DNA of 64,000 bases from assembly GCF_019803445.1 (NCBI RefSeq), contig NZ_CP081844.1, positions 2,430,501 through 2,494,500 of the forward strand. Direction: 5' to 3'. Positions 1 to 7,704 of this stretch are shown here, piece by piece. Position numbers and translations under genes: made by a program. The notes under the pieces are model-generated. The model was given only the letters and a program-made list of their open reading frames with translations. It was not told the origin of the DNA and made no database searches. Within the stretch, counting starts at the first letter, position 1, and each line of letters opens with the position of its first letter. The DNA comes from Caenibius sp. WL. Lineage in GTDB: Bacteria; Pseudomonadota; Alphaproteobacteria; Sphingomonadales; Sphingomonadaceae.

Positions 1-85
1 GCCCGGCGCGCGCGCCATAGATCGCCGCCGAAAGGCCAGCGGGGCCCGAACCGATAATGAGCATGCGTGTCTTGTGAGTCGCCAT
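1..85 (-). CDS. trxB: Thioredoxin-disulfide reductase, N-terminal fragment (runs off the window)
   Basis: Only the first 28 codons are present; the rest lies left of base 1. The translated start reads MATHKTRMLIIGSGPAGLSA followed by an AAIYGARA-type stretch, which is the FAD-binding GxGxxG Rossmann fold opening typical of TrxB. The family transfers electrons from NADPH through FAD to thioredoxin in the cytoplasm. The start is well supported: a strong GGAGG ribosome binding site sits six bases upstream of the ATG. It is divergent from the hydrolase at 214. Other flavin disulfide reductases share this fold, so the exact family is likely rather than certain. Confidence 0.75.
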   Translation of the reverse strand, partial: MATHKTRMLIIGSGPAGLSAAIYGARAG

Positions 86-213
86 GAAATCCTCCGGATT
101 CGGCAGATAGGATGGCGCCGGACGGATTGCCACCCCGCTCCATCTTCTGCCCGGCAAAGCTGAGCTTGGCCCCCGGATTGACGGAGCCCCGCACAGCGCG
201 CAATGCTGGGCAT

Positions 214-1080
214 ATGAAAATACTCGGCCCGACATCGAACAGCTTCATCTCGCAGCGTCTCAAACTCCACTATGTCGACTGGGGCAATCCCGATGCCCCG
301 CCGCTGATCCTCCAGCACGGCGGGCGCGATCACTGCCGCAGCTGGGACTGGGTGGCCGAGGAACTGCGCGACGACTGGCACGTGATCTGCCCCGATCTGC
401 GCGGCCATGGCGACAGCGCGTGGTCGGCCGACGGCAATTACAGCTTCAATGCCTATGTCTACGATTTCGCCCAATTGGTGCACGCGCTGGGATACGATCA
501 GGTATCGATCGTGGCCCATTCGCTGGGCGGCAACATCACCGCCCGCTTCGCCGGGCTCTATCCGCACAAGGTCGCCAAATACGTCAATATCGAAGGGCTC
601 GGCCTGACCCCGCAGGACCTTCACGAACGCGCGCTGCCCATGCCCGATCTGTTTCGCGAATGGATCGACAAGAAGCGCAACGCCGCCGCCCGCGCGCCGC
701 GCCGCTATCCCACGCTCGAAGCGGCCTATCGCCGGATGATCGAAGAGAACGACTATCTGACGGAAGAACAGGCCCGGCATCTGACCGTGCACGGCGCCAG
801 CCGCAATGAAGACGGCACGTTCAGTTGGAAATTCGATCCCTATCTCAACGTCTGGCCATTCTCCGACCTGACGCCCGAACAGATTCAGGCGCTCTGGGCC
901 TCGATCGCCTGCCCCACCCTGCTGCTCTGGGGCAAGGACAGCTTCTTCCCCAGCCCGGCGCAGGATGGCCGCCTCAGCCATTTCCAGCAGGCCAGGCTGG
1001 TGGAATTCGAAAACGCCGGGCACTGGCTCCATCACGACCAGTTCGGCCGCTTCATGGGCGAATTGCGCGCATTCCTCTAG
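214..1080 (+). CDS. Alpha/beta hydrolase fold protein
   Basis: A protein of 288 residues with the full alpha/beta hydrolase plan. The oxyanion region is LILQHGGRDH, the nucleophile elbow is VAHSLGGN (Ala instead of the usual Gly before the His-Ser pair), the acid is probably the Asp in LLWGKDSFFP, and the base is the His in ENAGHWLHHD. An in-frame ATG exists at 112, but the residues between 112 and 214 look non-conserved and low in structure, so the ATG at 214 is preferred. The substrate cannot be read from sequence; esterase, lactonase and haloalkane-type activities all use this fold. It is divergent from trxB and convergent with the barrel gene at 1139. Confidence 0.8.
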   Translation: MKILGPTSNSFISQRLKLHYVDWGNPDAPPLILQHGGRDHCRSWDWVAEELRDDWHVICPDLRGHGDSAWSADGNYSFNAYVYDFAQLVHALGYDQVSIVAHSLGGNITARFAGLYPHKVAKYVNIEGLGLTPQDLHERALPMPDLFREWIDKKRNAAARAPRRYPTLEAAYRRMIEENDYLTEEQARHLTVHGASRNEDGTFSWKFDPYLNVWPFSDLTPEQIQALWASIACPTLLLWGKDSFFPSPAQDGRLSHFQQARLVEFENAGHWLHHDQFGRFMGELRAFL

Positions 1081-1138
1081 GCCTTAGGGGCGCGTCCCAC
1101 AAAAGATCGGGATGCGCGAGGGAAGCCTGTGCGAGGCG

Positions 1139-2056
1139 CTAAAACTTCCGGGTCAACGCGATTGTCGCCTGGCCATAATCGTAAGCGCCGGTGTTCTGGG
1201 GCACATTGCTGTACTGGACATTGGCCTTCATGAACCACTTGTGCCCTATCTCGGGGCTCGTGATTTCCGCCGCCGCATAATACGACGCCCGCCAGTCGCT
1301 GACCGCATCGCGCTGCGCCCCGATGCCTCCTGCCAGCATATACCGCCATCCGCCGGTATAGCGCCGCATCTGGAGGACGGGCAAAATCTGCGTATACCAA
1401 CGCGGAGAGTAGTAATCATACTCGCGCGGTTCGGTGCTGTGAAAATAGCGGGCGCGAAGCTGCGCGCTCAGGCCCCAATTCTCTTTCAGGACGTGAACGT
1501 AATTTGCGCGTGCGTGAAGTCTGACGTTTTTTCCGGTAAATTCCTGAGCGCCAGCCACAACGGTAAAGCTGTTGCGATCATCGACCGGAAGATCGAGAGC
1601 GGCCCCGAAAAACGTATAGTAGATCCCTTCACGAACCCCGCGTGGCGTTTCCACCACATCGCGTTCGATGAAGAACTCTTTTCGGAACTTGCTGTTATCA
1701 TGGATGCTGGCAGAGCCGATGATCGTATCGCCATCCGTGCCGATCTGCGCGTTCCACGCCCAGTCCGAACCTTTTTCCGCGTAACGGAGGAAAACCCGGT
1801 CTTTATCGACAGCGGCCTGTCCCAAAGGTTTATACCAGGCTTTTTCCAAGCGCACGCCGATGTAATCGCTTTGATCCTTGTAGCGAAAATCGGCATTCAG
1901 GCCCGCGCGGTAAATGTCGGTTTTATCGGAATCCGTGGATGCGAAAAAATCCATACCCACGGCATGCTCCGATTGGGCATCTGCGGCCCCATCCTCTGCC
2001 AAAACAGGCTGGGAAACCAGAATAAGGCACCCCAAAGGCATCAAAGACCGCAGCAT
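1139..2056 (-). CDS. Outer-membrane beta-barrel protein paired with a glycosyltransferase
   Basis: About 305 residues, opening with a signal peptide (MLRSLMPLGCLILVSQPVLA, cleavage after VLA) and ending in KF, a typical terminal Phe of outer-membrane barrels. Many alternating Tyr/Arg strands follow, with a YYSPRWY stretch that resembles the YFSP motif in the C-terminal barrels of BcsC/PgaA/YaiO-type export porins. It directly follows the family 2 glycosyltransferase; the ATG at 2056 lies two bases past that stop, while an alternative ATG at 2074 would overlap it by 16 bases. The context suggests a porin for exporting a polysaccharide. Unlike PgaA or BcsC it has no TPR domain. The base composition is lower in GC than the rest of the window. 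Confidence 0.65.
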   Translation of the reverse strand: MLRSLMPLGCLILVSQPVLAEDGAADAQSEHAVGMDFFASTDSDKTDIYRAGLNADFRYKDQSDYIGVRLEKAWYKPLGQAAVDKDRVFLRYAEKGSDWAWNAQIGTDGDTIIGSASIHDNSKFRKEFFIERDVVETPRGVREGIYYTFFGAALDLPVDDRNSFTVVAGAQEFTGKNVRLHARANYVHVLKENWGLSAQLRARYFHSTEPREYDYYSPRWYTQILPVLQMRRYTGGWRYMLAGGIGAQRDAVSDWRASYYAAAEITSPEIGHKWFMKANVQYSNVPQNTGAYDYGQATIALTRKF

Positions 2057-2058
2057 TT

Positions 2059-3444
2059 TCACTTGGTATCCCATTTTTTCTTCATTCCGATGATTTCAAC
2101 AATATAGCCCCATACGCAGACAGGTTGCATGAGAAGGCTATAAATGAGCGCATAGAACAGAAAGCCGACCGGATTTTTCCGTACTTTCAAATTTTCCGAC
2201 TGATAAACACCGCGCTGGATTCGAAATATGACGATGTTCCACAAGGCAGCCAAAGGCAGAACGGCCAATGTGAGAGGGCCCGCTATGTAAAAATAGCCGA
2301 AAAGGGCGAGAACAAGGCCTGGTATAAAGATAAAGCTGTACACCAGATCCAAAGGCAGGAAGCAGACATTCCACCAAATGAACAGTGTCGACATGCGCGC
2401 TTTAAAAAGCAGCCGCCAATGGGCCTTGAATGCTTCCATCAAGCCTCGTGACCAGCGCTTCCGCTGCAAGGCAAACTGCCGGAGGCCTTCCGGAACATTG
2501 GTGAAGGCCAGCGCGCTGTCGGCGTAACCGATGCGATAGCCACGTTCCAGCAGCGCCCAGGATACAACGATGTCTTCGCCGATAGACGAGGGCCACCCAC
2601 CGACTTCTTCAAGCGCCTGCCGGGAATACAGCGAGAATGCCCCCTGGGCCACCAGAGTGCCGTGATACATGCCCTGCATCCGTTTTACGGACGCAATACC
2701 ATGAAAGTAATCCCATTCCTGCGCGCGCGTCAGAAGATTGGTGCGGGAATTGCGGACCATCACCGCCCCTGCGATGGCAGCGGTGTCGGGCGGGTCGGAC
2801 AGGAACCGCCCCACGATGCTGGTCATAGCGTTGCGCCTCATCCAGCAATCGCCATCGATTGTAGCCACGAGATCATGCGTGGCCGCGCGCAAACCGTCGT
2901 TGAGCACGGCTGATTTCCCACGGTTCTCCTTATAATCGTGGAAGCGGAAAGTGATGTTTTCCGGCTTTGGAAGAGTGAGAAGCGCGGTGCGGACAATCTG
3001 CGCCGTCCGATCGGATGATCCGTCGTTCAGAACGATGATTTCCAGATTTCCCCGATAGTCCTGCCGGGCAAGGCTTGTCAGGGTCTCTTTTATGCCCTGC
3101 TCCTCGTTGTAGGCGGCGACGAGCACGGTCACCCCCGGCATCGCGTCCTCGCAGATTGTCATCCCGGGGCGGCGATCCAATACCAGGGTCGATATCAGAA
3201 AGGCATTCATGAAACCCGGCACATAGGCAATGAAGCAAATCGCAATAAGCGCGAAGGCCATGTTTGTGACGGCCGCCAGTTCGAACACCCAGCGTTGCGA
3301 AAGCCAGACGCTTAACGCGGTCCACGCTATGGCAAGCAACAGCGCAAATGCGAATTTCGCGCGAACGCTCAAATAATATCGCTTCTTGTGCCCGCCCTGG
3401 AGCCGCGCTGTAGAAAACTGTTCCCGTTCCGGAAGCAAAAGCAT
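2059..3444 (-). CDS. Family 2 membrane glycosyltransferase, PgaC/IcaA-like
   Basis: 461 residues. Two transmembrane helices come first (about 30-85), then a GT2 catalytic domain (about 100-330), then three to four C-terminal helices. Visible motifs are VLVAAYNEEQ, LNDGSSDRT, the DGDC metal/UDP-sugar site, a GED base motif and QRKRW, the Q/RxxRW signature of processive synthases. This set matches poly-beta-1,6-GlcNAc, cellulose and hyaluronan-type synthases; PgaC-like is the closest by layout. It is first in a two-gene unit with the barrel protein; no deacetylase (PgaB), accessory (PgaD) or cyclic-di-GMP domain is near. Two sampled 60-base lines (2101 and 2161) are each 45% GC by my count, against 60-65% in core genes, which suggests transfer. 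Confidence 0.8.
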   Translation of the reverse strand: MLLLPEREQFSTARLQGGHKKRYYLSVRAKFAFALLLAIAWTALSVWLSQRWVFELAAVTNMAFALIAICFIAYVPGFMNAFLISTLVLDRRPGMTICEDAMPGVTVLVAAYNEEQGIKETLTSLARQDYRGNLEIIVLNDGSSDRTAQIVRTALLTLPKPENITFRFHDYKENRGKSAVLNDGLRAATHDLVATIDGDCWMRRNAMTSIVGRFLSDPPDTAAIAGAVMVRNSRTNLLTRAQEWDYFHGIASVKRMQGMYHGTLVAQGAFSLYSRQALEEVGGWPSSIGEDIVVSWALLERGYRIGYADSALAFTNVPEGLRQFALQRKRWSRGLMEAFKAHWRLLFKARMSTLFIWWNVCFLPLDLVYSFIFIPGLVLALFGYFYIAGPLTLAVLPLAALWNIVIFRIQRGVYQSENLKVRKNPVGFLFYALIYSLLMQPVCVWGYIVEIIGMKKKWDTK

Positions 3445-3747
3445 CGGTCGACCCTGCGGATTAAGTGTGGGCTGTCTCGAATATACGAGAGGATGTTTCC
3501 GAATTAACCGATCAACCTTAAGAATTATTTACCAAGGATATCGGAGCCATCGTTGCAGAGGCTACAATGCCCGTTTTCGGATGGTCTCTCCGCCCAAACA
3601 GCTTGTGAAAGACAAAACCGAAAAGCCGGCGCCGGATTTGTCCGCATGGACCCACCTGCGCCGCGGCGCGCTGCAACCGATATCGCGGTCGTGCGTTAAA
3701 GCCGCATGGGCAACTGATCGAAGCGTCAATACGCTGATTGGGGGAAT
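3445..3747. other. Divergent intergenic region between glycosyltransferase and DUF4403 lipoprotein gene
   Basis: About 300 bases with no supported gene. The left part is AT-rich and should hold the promoter of the minus-strand glycosyltransferase. A TTAA-N7-TTAC element at 3518-3532 resembles a degenerate CtrA site but is too weak to call. Short open frames here lack ribosome binding sites and family features. Confidence 0.5.
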
Positions 3748-5244
3748 ATGCGTCATAAGGGGCTGCCCCAGGTACCGGGCTGGGTACTGGGCTGTACGGC
3801 GGGCATGGCCGTTTTGCTCACCGGGTGTTCAGGCGGCGGGGATACCAAACCGCCGGAACGCGCCACCGACCTGGCCCCCACACCGCAGGATTCCTCCGTC
3901 ATCGTCGTGCCGATCGCGGCCGATCCCAAATCGCTTTCGCTGCTGCTCGAAGAAGCGGTGCCGCGCCGGCTCTGGTCCATCAACCAGCATTCGAGCCGCT
4001 GCGTGGCACCGCAGAAGGTCAAGATTTTCGGCGCGAAGCTCAAAGTGACCCCGCCCATCAGTTGCACGATCCAAGGCCAAGTCACCCGCGGCGCGATCCG
4101 CCTGCATGGCGCGGGCAAGGATATCGTCGCCGACATTCCCATCCAGGCCACGATCCATGCACGCGATATCGGCGGCGTGTTGAAAGGCGAAACCGCCACC
4201 GGCTCCGCCATGGTCCGCGCGCATATCGCGCTCGATATCCGGCCCGACTGGACACCGGTGGGCACCGTCCGCCTCAGCTATGACTGGACCACCCCGCCCG
4301 GTATCGATTTCCTTGGCCAGCGGATCACGTTCACCGATCAGGCCGATCAGAAGCTGGCCCCGATAAAGCAGCATCTCGAACGCACGCTTCCGCAGGAACT
4401 GCGCAAGCTGAACCTGCGCGCGGAGGCGGAGCAGGTGTGGAGGAAGAGTTTCACCACTCTCTCGCTCAACGCAGAAAATCCGCCGGTATGGATGCGCATT
4501 TCCCCGCGTGCGGTGATCTATGATAGCTACGGTTTGCGCGGCGGCAAGATGCATCTCAATCTGGCGCTGAAAGCGACGACGGAAACCTTTGTCGGCGACC
4601 GGCCGCAAGATCCCTCCCCGACGCGGTTGCCCGATCTGGTCAAAGCCAGGACCGATGGACAGTTGCATTTCACCAGCCCGGTCATCGCCGACTATGCGCA
4701 GCTGGAACCCGTGCTGTTGAGAGCCCTGCACAAACGCGCCCAGCGCCCGTTCGATCTTCCCGGCCTCGGCCCGATCACCGCGCGGTTCGAGAAAGTGACG
4801 CTTTATGGCGCCAGGGACGGGCGCATCGCGGTCGGCCTCCACCTTGCGGCGAAACCCGCGGGCAGCAACACGGCCGAAACCAGAGGCCTGCTCTGGCTCA
4901 CGGCAAAGCCGGTCAACCGGCCCGGTTCTCCCACGATCACGTTCGAAAATCTCAAAGTCACCGGCAAGACCAACGGCGTGGGCGGCGATCTTCTCGTGCA
5001 ACTCGTCAACCACCCGGCCATCGCCGCGCTGCTCGCTTCTTCGCTGACTCAGAATTTCACCAACGATCTGGACGAACTGCTGGTCAAGATCAGGGCCGCC
5101 ATCGGCACCGTGCACCAGGGCGATTTCATCATTCGCGGCAAGATCGACGGGTATCGGATCGGCGCCATCCACGCCTATGGCAACGGCCTCTATCTGCCCG
5201 TTCGCATGGCCGGCAAGGCGCATATCGATTACCGGCCGCAATAG
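3748..5244 (+). CDS. DUF4403 family lipoprotein
   Basis: 498 residues with a lipoprotein signal peptide: hydrophobic segment followed by lipobox LLTGC near residue 27, then a Gly/Pro-rich linker. The rest is beta-rich, with repeated segments such as RISPRAVIYDSYG, LPDLVKARTDGQLHFTSPVIADY and a closing PVRMAGKAHIDY, fitting the DUF4403 family of periplasmic lipoproteins. No catalytic motif is visible. It is transcribed away from the exopolysaccharide pair and may or may not be related to it. Function is not established for the family; tubular lipid-binding (TULIP-like) folds have been proposed for related proteins, which I only mention as a possibility. Confidence 0.75.
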   Translation: MRHKGLPQVPGWVLGCTAGMAVLLTGCSGGGDTKPPERATDLAPTPQDSSVIVVPIAADPKSLSLLLEEAVPRRLWSINQHSSRCVAPQKVKIFGAKLKVTPPISCTIQGQVTRGAIRLHGAGKDIVADIPIQATIHARDIGGVLKGETATGSAMVRAHIALDIRPDWTPVGTVRLSYDWTTPPGIDFLGQRITFTDQADQKLAPIKQHLERTLPQELRKLNLRAEAEQVWRKSFTTLSLNAENPPVWMRISPRAVIYDSYGLRGGKMHLNLALKATTETFVGDRPQDPSPTRLPDLVKARTDGQLHFTSPVIADYAQLEPVLLRALHKRAQRPFDLPGLGPITARFEKVTLYGARDGRIAVGLHLAAKPAGSNTAETRGLLWLTAKPVNRPGSPTITFENLKVTGKTNGVGGDLLVQLVNHPAIAALLASSLTQNFTNDLDELLVKIRAAIGTVHQGDFIIRGKIDGYRIGAIHAYGNGLYLPVRMAGKAHIDYRPQ

Positions 5245-5409
5245 CGCGCCAGTCATGGCGAATGCCGAATCCGAGGAAACATTTACGACGGCAAGCCGAC
5301 CATCTGCTGCGTTGGTAGCGGAGGGACGCTCTGGCCCGCGGCATACTTTGAGCAAAGTACGAGTTAAGCGGAATTTTGAGCCGATGACTCACCTAGGATC
5401 CATGCGGCC

Positions 5410-5435
5410 GGAACCTCCAACATAGTAGACACGTT
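5410..5435 (+). promoter_or_regulatory. Putative EcfG (general stress response) promoter
   Basis: GGAAC at 5410-5414 and CGTT at 5432-5435 are separated by exactly 17 bases. This matches the alphaproteobacterial sigma-EcfG consensus GGAAC-N16/17-CGTT. It lies 32 bases before the start of the small membrane protein, in intergenic DNA and in the right orientation. Experimental support is absent. Confidence 0.6.
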
Positions 5436-5467
5436 TAACCGTCGCCTCGATTTCAGGAGAGAGTGTC

Positions 5468-5701
5468 ATGGCAGAAGAGAAAACTGTTATTGTCGATCGA
5501 GATAGCCGAGGAAGCGGTTCAGGCTGGGTCATCGCAATTGTGCTGATCATTGCACTGTTGGTGGGCGTTTATTTTCTCAGCGGTATGGCCGGAAGCGAAG
5601 CGAGCAAAAACAACGCGGTCTCTGAGGCTGCGGGCCAGGTCGGCAACGCCGCCAAGCAGGTGGGCGACGCTGCCAAAGACGTTGCCAATCCTTCGAAATA
5701 G
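5468..5701 (+). CDS. Small single-pass membrane protein, probably stress induced
   Basis: 77 residues. A short charged N-terminus (MAEEKTVIVDRDSRG) is followed by one strong transmembrane helix (about 20-41, WVIAIVLIIALLVGVYFLSG) and then an Ala/Gly/Asn/Lys-rich tail with three repeats of the form VGNAAKQVGDAAKDVAN, likely an amphipathic helix. AGGAGAG sits at a good distance before the ATG. The EcfG-type promoter just upstream suggests general stress control. I recognise no named family; the tail resembles CsbD/YtjA-type stress helices only in composition. Confidence 0.75.
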   Translation: MAEEKTVIVDRDSRGSGSGWVIAIVLIIALLVGVYFLSGMAGSEASKNNAVSEAAGQVGNAAKQVGDAAKDVANPSK

Positions 5702-5778
5702 CGGCGTTGAGGCATCGGGCCTTATGGATTCGGTGCCTCACGCTCAAACAGAAATGTATACCAGGGTCAGGATTGAAC

Positions 5779-5942
5779 ATGGGACCAGGTGCACCTGCCA
5801 AAATCTCTGCGATCAAGGGCCTGACAGACGAAGAGATCGCCCGCATCGTTGGCTGACGGCCAAGCGCGTCGAGCAGATTCGTGCCCGCTACGTGGACGAA
5901 GCCCGCGTCGTTGTCGCCTTGGCAGAGCGTCTATCAGCCTGA
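5779..5942 (+). pseudogene. Remnant of a tyrosine recombinase (integrase) C-terminus, frameshifted
   Basis: Frame one reads LTDEEIARIVG then a stop; the next frame continues TAKRVEQIRARYVDEARVVV and ends at a stop at 5940-5942. Restoring one G at the tga near 5853 would join them as IVG-W-TAKRV. The pattern D-x-x-IA-x-I-x-GW ... RYVD-x-A-x-VVAL resembles the final helices of phage-type integrases seen in sphingomonads, where a Tyr near the end is catalytic. No upstream catalytic Arg/His residues are left. It sits about 90 bases from the 3' end of tRNA-Met, the usual place for an integrated element. A short unrelated helix-turn-helix fragment is the alternative. Confidence 0.45.
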
Positions 5943-6030
5943 AAGTTTACAGCAGTTTGAAACCTGCCCAGAAACAGGCACCGCGCCCGCTCGGGCGCTC
6001 TCTGCAACTGACTGAATTTCTATGGAAAGT

Positions 6031-6107
6031 TGGTAGCGGAGGAGGGACTCGAACCCCCGACACGCGGATTATGATTCCGCTGCTCTAACCGGCTGAGCTA
6101 CTCCGCC
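6031..6107 (-). tRNA. tRNA-Met (CAT anticodon)
   Basis: The minus strand folds into a cloverleaf: acceptor GGCGGAG pairing with CTCCGCT (one terminal G-U), D arm GCTC...GAGC, anticodon stem GCGGA/TCCGC with loop ATCATAA giving anticodon CAT, T arm CGGGG-TTCGAGT-CCCT-type, and an encoded CCA at 6031-6033. The G1 start and loop fit an elongator tRNA-Met; a tRNA-Ile2 with lysidine-modified CAT is the alternative. The 3' end faces the integrase remnant. Confidence 0.93.
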
Positions 6108-6180
6108 CCGAACGAGGCTGCTCCGAGATGTTCCGAACGTCCCGGGCAGGCGGCGCTCTTAGGGCGCAGTCCGCCGCCGG

Positions 6181-6768
6181 TCAACCACCCTTTGCACCTC
6201 TGAACCGCCATGACTGCACAAATTCCCACAGACCATCGCGATAGAGATGCAATGCGAGGCCGGGAAAGGCGAATTTCCGGGGTTTCAGTGTGGCTTTGAG
6301 GTCCGCCTGCAAACGCCGGGCGGCCTCGGGCGAAACCTTGTTCTGCACCGTGATATGCAAGACCAGCGGGTGCGAATCCTGCCACGACAGCAAGCCATGG
6401 AAACGCTCTGCCAGATTCTCGTGAATCACGACGAGCGCATGGCTGGCGACTTTGAGCGCGGTTCCCCGGTCCATCGCCATGATCCCGGCGATTTGCGCCG
6501 CAGGAGGCGGATTGGCCGCCGCCGCTTCGGCCAGCGCCGCACGAATCTCCCGCCCGGCGGACGGCGGCAAACCGTGAAACAGAGTGACGTGCGCGGCGAG
6601 CCGGTTGCGTTCGGGCGGATAGTGTTCCCGCCGCAGGGTATCGGCCCACGACAGGATATCCGGCGGCAACAGCGCGGTGACGAGCAAAGGCGCGGGACGA
6701 GGCCCCCGATCGCCCAAGCGCCCGATCAAGCCTACATCTCCCCCCGCTCGCGGCGCAGGGCGAACCAT
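6181..6768 (-). CDS. 2H phosphoesterase / 2'-5' RNA ligase family protein
   Basis: 195 residues with both hallmark motifs of the 2H phosphoesterase superfamily: AAHVTLFHG in the first half and LHITVQNKV in the second, each an H-x-T/S-x pair (HVTL and HITV). Such proteins hydrolyse or join 2',5' or 2',3'-cyclic phosphodiester bonds in RNA or nucleotides (ThpR-like), in the cytoplasm. The start at 6768 overlaps the end of mltG by 37 bases; the first 20-25 residues are Gly/Pro/Arg rich and may not be translated, so a later non-ATG start (for example TTG) is possible. Last gene of the acpP-fabF-mltG unit. Confidence 0.75.
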   Translation of the reverse strand: MVRPAPRAGGDVGLIGRLGDRGPRPAPLLVTALLPPDILSWADTLRREHYPPERNRLAAHVTLFHGLPPSAGREIRAALAEAAAANPPPAAQIAGIMAMDRGTALKVASHALVVIHENLAERFHGLLSWQDSHPLVLHITVQNKVSPEAARRLQADLKATLKPRKFAFPGLALHLYRDGLWEFVQSWRFRGAKGG

Positions 6769-7703
6769 TTCTGGACGTTGGCGTTATGCTGTTCGAGCGT
6801 GTCGGCAAAGGCGTGCCCGCCCGTACCGTCGGCCACCATGTAGAGCGCGGACGTCTTCGCCGGATTGAGCACCGCGGCAATCGATTCCCGCCCCGGATTG
6901 GTGATCGGCCCCTTGGGCAGCCCGGTCATCGTATAAGTGTTGTAGTCGTTGACCGCCTGAATCTCCGACTGGCGGATGCGGCGGCCGAGCGGCTTGCCCT
7001 TGGTGATCGGGTAGATGATCGTCGGATCGGCCTGCAGCATCATCCCTTTCTTCACCCGGTTGGAATAGAGCCCGGCAACCATGCGCCGCTCCGCCGGTTT
7101 ACCGGTTTCCTTCTCCACCACCGAGGCGAGAATCATCGCTTCTTCGGGAGTCTTTACCGCCAGATCGGGCCCGCGCTTGGCCCAAAGTTCCTTGAGCGTT
7201 GCGGTCATTGCCGCCTGCATGCGCTTGAGCACAGCGGCACGGCTTTCGCCCCGTTCGAAATCGTAGCTTTCCGGCAGGACCGAGCCTTCTTCCGGCACCG
7301 GGATCGTGCCTGTGAGCAAAGGTTCGGCCATCAGCCGTTCGTGCACCATGATCGAAGGCATGCCTTCGGGAATGGTCACGAAGCGGCGCAGGACTTCGCC
7401 GCCTTGCAGGATACCGAGAACGCGCGAAGCGCTGGCGCCTTCGGGAAGCAGGAATTCGCCCGCCTTGATCGGCGCATCGCTGCCGAAAAACCGTGCGCGG
7501 AGAAGAAAGCTGTCGGCCGAGGAAATCGCGCCCGCTTTCTCCAGATCGGCGGCGACGGTGCGCAGCGTCGATCCCGACCGCACCAGGAAGGAATGCTCCT
7601 TCTCAAGCGGGCCGGGGCCGAACCAGCCGTATGCGAATATCCCGATCGCGGCGAGCAGGGCCAGCCCTGCCAGCAGCAGGGCCTGCTTGCCGCGCCGGAT
7701 CAT
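6732..7703 (-). CDS. mltG: Endolytic murein transglycosylase MltG (YceG family)
   Basis: 323 residues: short cytosolic start, one N-terminal transmembrane helix (about 9-29), a LysM-like part, then the YceG domain. The catalytic Glu lies in ILASVVEKETG, and the conserved ADPTIIYP, YNTY, GLPKGPITNPG and LNPA blocks follow. MltG cleaves nascent glycan strands in the periplasm and sets glycan chain length. It starts one base after the fabF stop (TGAGATG), so translation is probably coupled. The order acpP-fabF-mltG is widely conserved, which supports the call. Confidence 0.95.
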   Translation of the reverse strand: MIRRGKQALLLAGLALLAAIGIFAYGWFGPGPLEKEHSFLVRSGSTLRTVAADLEKAGAISSADSFLLRARFFGSDAPIKAGEFLLPEGASASRVLGILQGGEVLRRFVTIPEGMPSIMVHERLMAEPLLTGTIPVPEEGSVLPESYDFERGESRAAVLKRMQAAMTATLKELWAKRGPDLAVKTPEEAMILASVVEKETGKPAERRMVAGLYSNRVKKGMMLQADPTIIYPITKGKPLGRRIRQSEIQAVNDYNTYTMTGLPKGPITNPGRESIAAVLNPAKTSALYMVADGTGGHAFADTLEQHNANVQKWFALRRERGEM

Positions 7704-7704
7704 C

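Noticed and set aside
3518-3532. TTAA-N7-TTAC as a CtrA box before the glycosyltransferase
   Set aside because: One mismatch in an AT-rich stretch is expected by chance; no second site or other support.
3829-5355. 508-codon minus-strand frame opposite the DUF4403 gene
   Set aside because: Shadow of the lipoprotein gene, which has a good signal peptide and conserved blocks.
5849-6088. 79-codon frame crossing tRNA-Met on the plus strand
   Set aside because: Its end translates the antisense of the tRNA (GGGTRTPDTR pattern), a well-known artefact.
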